From: Opitutaceae bacterium
GTDB lineage: Bacteria; Verrucomicrobiota; Verrucomicrobiia; Opitutales; Opitutaceae
Assembly (NCBI GenBank): GCA_005787865.1
Contig: SXZN01000091.1
Span: 1-16,125, forward strand
Length of the DNA: 16,125 bases
Direction: 5' to 3'
Positions 13,820-16,125 of the stretch are shown here, one piece after another (position 1 is the stretch's first letter; each line of letters opens with the position of its first letter). The position numbers were made by a program, and so were the translations under genes. A model generated the notes under the pieces. That model saw only the letters and a program-made list of their open reading frames with translations. It did not search any database and was not told where the DNA came from.

Positions 13820-15169
13820 ATGTTGAAATTCACCTCATTATCTTCCCGCTCTATCCTTACGTTACTGGGGGCTTCCCTGTTGCTGCTAGCACCGGCCTAC
13901 TCCCAGCAACCCGCCGCCCCAATTAGGGATTATGCCGCCTCTGATGCTACCAGCGAATTCCTGCCAAAATATAAGACGGCCGTAGATGCTAAACAGTATG
14001 ATGTAGCGCTTGCTCTGCTCGACACTCAGCTGACAAAAGTTCCATCTGAGAGCTATGATACGGCGCTGCTTCTGCAGATTAAAGTACAGACTTTATTACA
14101 AAAGGGGGACTTCAGTAAAGTTATCGAACCGCTTGAGCGGGGCCTAGCACTATCTGACTCTAAGACGCCCACTTATTATGAGGAACGCGCCACACGAGAT
14201 TTTCTCTTTTTTCTAGCCCAACTCTGTCTTCAAGAAGCAGTTAATACAAAAAATCCTGCCGCTGCTGCTACGCTTTATGAGAAAGCGGATAGAACGATGG
14301 CGCGCTGGCTTAAACTCAATCCTAAATCGACCGCTGAGGCGCAACTCATCTACGCCCAGCTTCTTTATAACCGCGCCATCCAGGTCGCTGATCACCCTGA
14401 TCTGCCTATGATGCAACGCTGCTTAGATCAAGTTGAGATCGGGTTACACCTGAGCACACGCCCCAAGGATATTCTCTACGTGCTTAAGCTCGTCTGCCTT
14501 CAGCAACTCGGCCGCAATGCAGAGGCAGTGGAAATTCTTGAGCTAATGGTGAAACAGAAGCCCGACTCAGCTAATTATTGGCAGCAGCTAGCCGCCTTCT
14601 ACCTCGGTGCGGGACAAGACCTCCGGGCTATTCTGGCCCTAGAGCGCGCACAGGCGCTCGGCCTCCTGGTGGCTCCGAAGGATTATTTCAATCTCATCGG
14701 GATTTATTTTAACATCGGCCAGTTTGGAAAAGCGGCTGAGTTATTAGAAACTGGCCTGCGGGTCGGTCATATTGAAAATGAGATTAAAAACTGGGAGCTC
14801 TTGGCCCTAGCTTATAATCAGTTGGAACGGCCTTTAAAATCAATTGAAGCGTTAAAAAGCGCCACCAAAGCCTTTCCTGAATCTGGCCAGCTTGAATTTA
14901 TGATAGCTCAAGCTTATCATACACTAGAAAATCCAACGGAAGCCCTGCCCCACCTTCAGGCAGCTGTGACCAAAGGCGGCCTATCAAAACCTCACTCCGT
15001 TTATCTCTTCCTCGCTTATGTCTCCTACGAGCTTAAGAAATTTGATATCGCACTGGAGGCGGCCAAAAAAGGCGCCGCCTACCCTGAGGGGGCCAAAGAT
15101 GGCCAAAATATGATTAAGGCCATTGAAGATATCCTCAAGGATCGCGACCTCAAGAAGAGCAAAATGTGA
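13820..15169 (+). CDS. Secreted TPR-repeat protein of the Ton operon
   Basis: A 449-residue exported protein. A signal peptide (1-28, LLGASLLLLAPAYS before QQ) suggests a periplasmic location. The rest is helical with several tetratricopeptide repeats. The clearest are near 216-247, 251-284, 288-317, 324-352, 357-386 and 393-422, with W/L-A-Y-F positions such as YWQQLAAFYLGAGQ and YFNLIGIYFNIGQFGKAAELL. TPRs bind other proteins. With its 15-nt spacing from tonB, a role as a scaffold for the Ton complex or its receptors is a reasonable inference. TPR genes are known next to some other tonB clusters, such as the TonB2 cluster of vibrios. There is no enzyme motif. Two repeats at the N-terminal side are degenerate. 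Confidence 0.8.
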   Translation: MLKFTSLSSRSILTLLGASLLLLAPAYSQQPAAPIRDYAASDATSEFLPKYKTAVDAKQYDVALALLDTQLTKVPSESYDTALLLQIKVQTLLQKGDFSKVIEPLERGLALSDSKTPTYYEERATRDFLFFLAQLCLQEAVNTKNPAAAATLYEKADRTMARWLKLNPKSTAEAQLIYAQLLYNRAIQVADHPDLPMMQRCLDQVEIGLHLSTRPKDILYVLKLVCLQQLGRNAEAVEILELMVKQKPDSANYWQQLAAFYLGAGQDLRAILALERAQALGLLVAPKDYFNLIGIYFNIGQFGKAAELLETGLRVGHIENEIKNWELLALAYNQLERPLKSIEALKSATKAFPESGQLEFMIAQAYHTLENPTEALPHLQAAVTKGGLSKPHSVYLFLAYVSYELKKFDIALEAAKKGAAYPEGAKDGQNMIKAIEDILKDRDLKKSKM

Positions 15170-15204
15170 TCCCTGATTAATTTTAACGTACGCATTACCC
15201 GACC

Positions 15205-15744
15205 ATGAACAAAGCCTACCTCATCTTCCCAATTATCGGCCTGCTGATTTTTGGCGGTTTTTACCTAAGCTTCTCCCGTGGCTACGAGGCGCGCCTCGCC
15301 GCCGTTAAAGTCGCCGCGGAAAATGTTAAAAAGGAAAAAGCCAAGCAACAGATCCTAGACCGCGAAAAAGCGATTGCCGCTGCGATCGAAGCTTCCAAGA
15401 TTCGAGCAGTAGAACGCGCCGAAAAAGAACGCCTCGAAGAGGTAAAGAAAACCGCTCGCCAAGAGGCCGACGACCAACGGCAGCGGGCCTACGAACAGCG
15501 CAAGCGTCTACGGGAACAATCTGACCGCCTGAAAAAGGATCTCGTTGAGGTCAAAGCTGCGGTCGAAAAAGTCACCGAAGAAAAGAAAAAACATGTAGAA
15601 GAAAATATTTTCTTAAAAGCCTACCTCAAACAAGCTGAAGCCAATGTGGGCTATTACTATAACTTGCTTGATAAAATAAATGTAGCCGAAGCCGCTCGAG
15701 CTGAGGCTGCCCGTCTAGCCGCCGCTGCCGCCAAGAAAAGCTAA
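15205..15744 (+). CDS. Membrane-anchored coiled-coil protein, first of two paralogues
   Basis: Function unknown. The 179 residues start with a short MNK tail and one membrane helix (about 5-24, YLIFPIIGLLIFGGFYLSF). A long charged helix follows, rich in Lys, Glu, Arg and Ala (about 27-150; ARQEADDQRQRAYEQRKRL is typical). The end is Ala-rich. There are no cysteines and no tryptophan. With only MNK before the helix, the bulk is probably periplasmic, but the orientation is not certain. The layout resembles the helical rod of TolA, though without a TolA/TonB C-terminal domain. It follows the TPR gene by 35 nt, and a gene of the same design follows 20 nt later. The low-complexity helix makes distant homology hard to judge. 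Confidence 0.75.
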   Translation: MNKAYLIFPIIGLLIFGGFYLSFSRGYEARLAAVKVAAENVKKEKAKQQILDREKAIAAAIEASKIRAVERAEKERLEEVKKTARQEADDQRQRAYEQRKRLREQSDRLKKDLVEVKAAVEKVTEEKKKHVEENIFLKAYLKQAEANVGYYYNLLDKINVAEAARAEAARLAAAAAKKS

Positions 15745-15764
15745 CCCGCCTTACCTTCGCTCCC

Positions 15765-16125
15765 ATGAACAAGTCATATCTTATCGCTCCACTCGTCCTG
15801 TTGGCCATCTTCGCGGTCACCTATAATAATTCGCTCAAAGAAATGCGGGCGCGGGAAATGGTGAATCAAGAGAAGGCGGTCAAAATTAAGCTTGAAGAGA
15901 AAAAGCGCAAAGATGAGGTCGAATTGAAAGCGACCGCCGACGCCAAACGCCGCCAAGAAGAACGCGATGCAGAAGATCTTAAGAAGCAGGCGAAAAAACA
16001 GGCCGAGTATGATGACGCCATGAAATCACTCCGTGATCAAACGGCAGATTATACCACGCAAGCGGCTAAACTCACCAAAGAGATCACTGATTTAGAAGCC
16101 CAGATAGCCCAGAACCGCAACGCTA
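15765..16125 (+). CDS. Membrane-anchored coiled-coil protein, second paralogue (3' partial)
   Basis: Starts at the ATG at 15765 and is open to the window end, giving 120 residues so far. The N-terminus MNKSYLIAPLVLLAIFAVTY mirrors the previous gene (MNKAYLIFPIIGLLIFGG). A Lys/Glu/Arg-rich coiled coil follows (about 24-120, KKRKDEVELKATADAKRRQEE and on to LTKEITDLEAQIAQ). The two genes look like an old tandem duplication: the protein plan is kept but the DNA has diverged. Role unknown; it is probably cotranscribed with the Ton genes. The C-terminus, which may show an extra domain, is outside the window. Confidence 0.72.
   Translation, partial: MNKSYLIAPLVLLAIFAVTYNNSLKEMRAREMVNQEKAVKIKLEEKKRKDEVELKATADAKRRQEERDAEDLKKQAKKQAEYDDAMKSLRDQTADYTTQAAKLTKEITDLEAQIAQNRNA

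Noticed and set aside
1..16125. CRISPR array, prophage or insertion sequence
   Set aside because: No regularly spaced repeats, integrase, transposase or phage gene was seen; gene content is core-like throughout.

Overview
The window is ordinary bacterial chromosome with moderately high GC. The best guess is the Verrucomicrobiota, Opitutae-like. This is an inference from the Ton cluster (one exbB, two exbD, tonB, TPR gene), the GatCAB operon, three tRNAs with encoded CCA, and the lack of Shine-Dalgarno sequences at every start examined. A 16S or marker-protein search would be needed to settle it. No CRISPR, insertion sequence or prophage gene was seen.

Left part (1-5077). A 5'-truncated Fur-family regulator on + faces a minus-strand block. 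Read from its promoter end the block is gatC-gatA-gatB (tRNA-dependent amidotransferase), then a Tat-exported Mn-type superoxide dismutase, then a thioredoxin-like [2Fe-2S] ferredoxin. A divergent PilZ-domain gene with both c-di-GMP motifs lies at 5173-6012.

Middle (6036-10756, minus strand). The order is rpmI-rplT, a strong intrinsic terminator, then pheS-pheT. infC, usually found before rpmI, is absent. Its place holds a 13-nt-spaced hairpin before the rpmI start and a further ~206-nt region closed by a long-range stem. Another hairpin sits in the rpmI-rplT gap, and two small hairpins precede the terminator. Together they look like leader and 3'-end RNA structure of a ribosomal protein operon.

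Right part (10901-16125, plus strand). A likely promoter leads into tRNA-Lys(CTT), tRNA-Thr(TGT) and tRNA-Gln(CTG). Then comes a tightly spaced operon: exbB, exbD, exbD, tonB, a secreted TPR protein, and two paralogous single-span membrane proteins with long charged coiled coils, the last cut by the window end. ExbB/ExbD would use the proton gradient to drive TonB. The TPR and coiled-coil proteins are likely envelope partners of unknown role. This operon is the most interesting part. The two exbD genes share an exact 59-bp tract over the proton-path helix, and synonymous identity ends abruptly at its edge, which suggests gene conversion.
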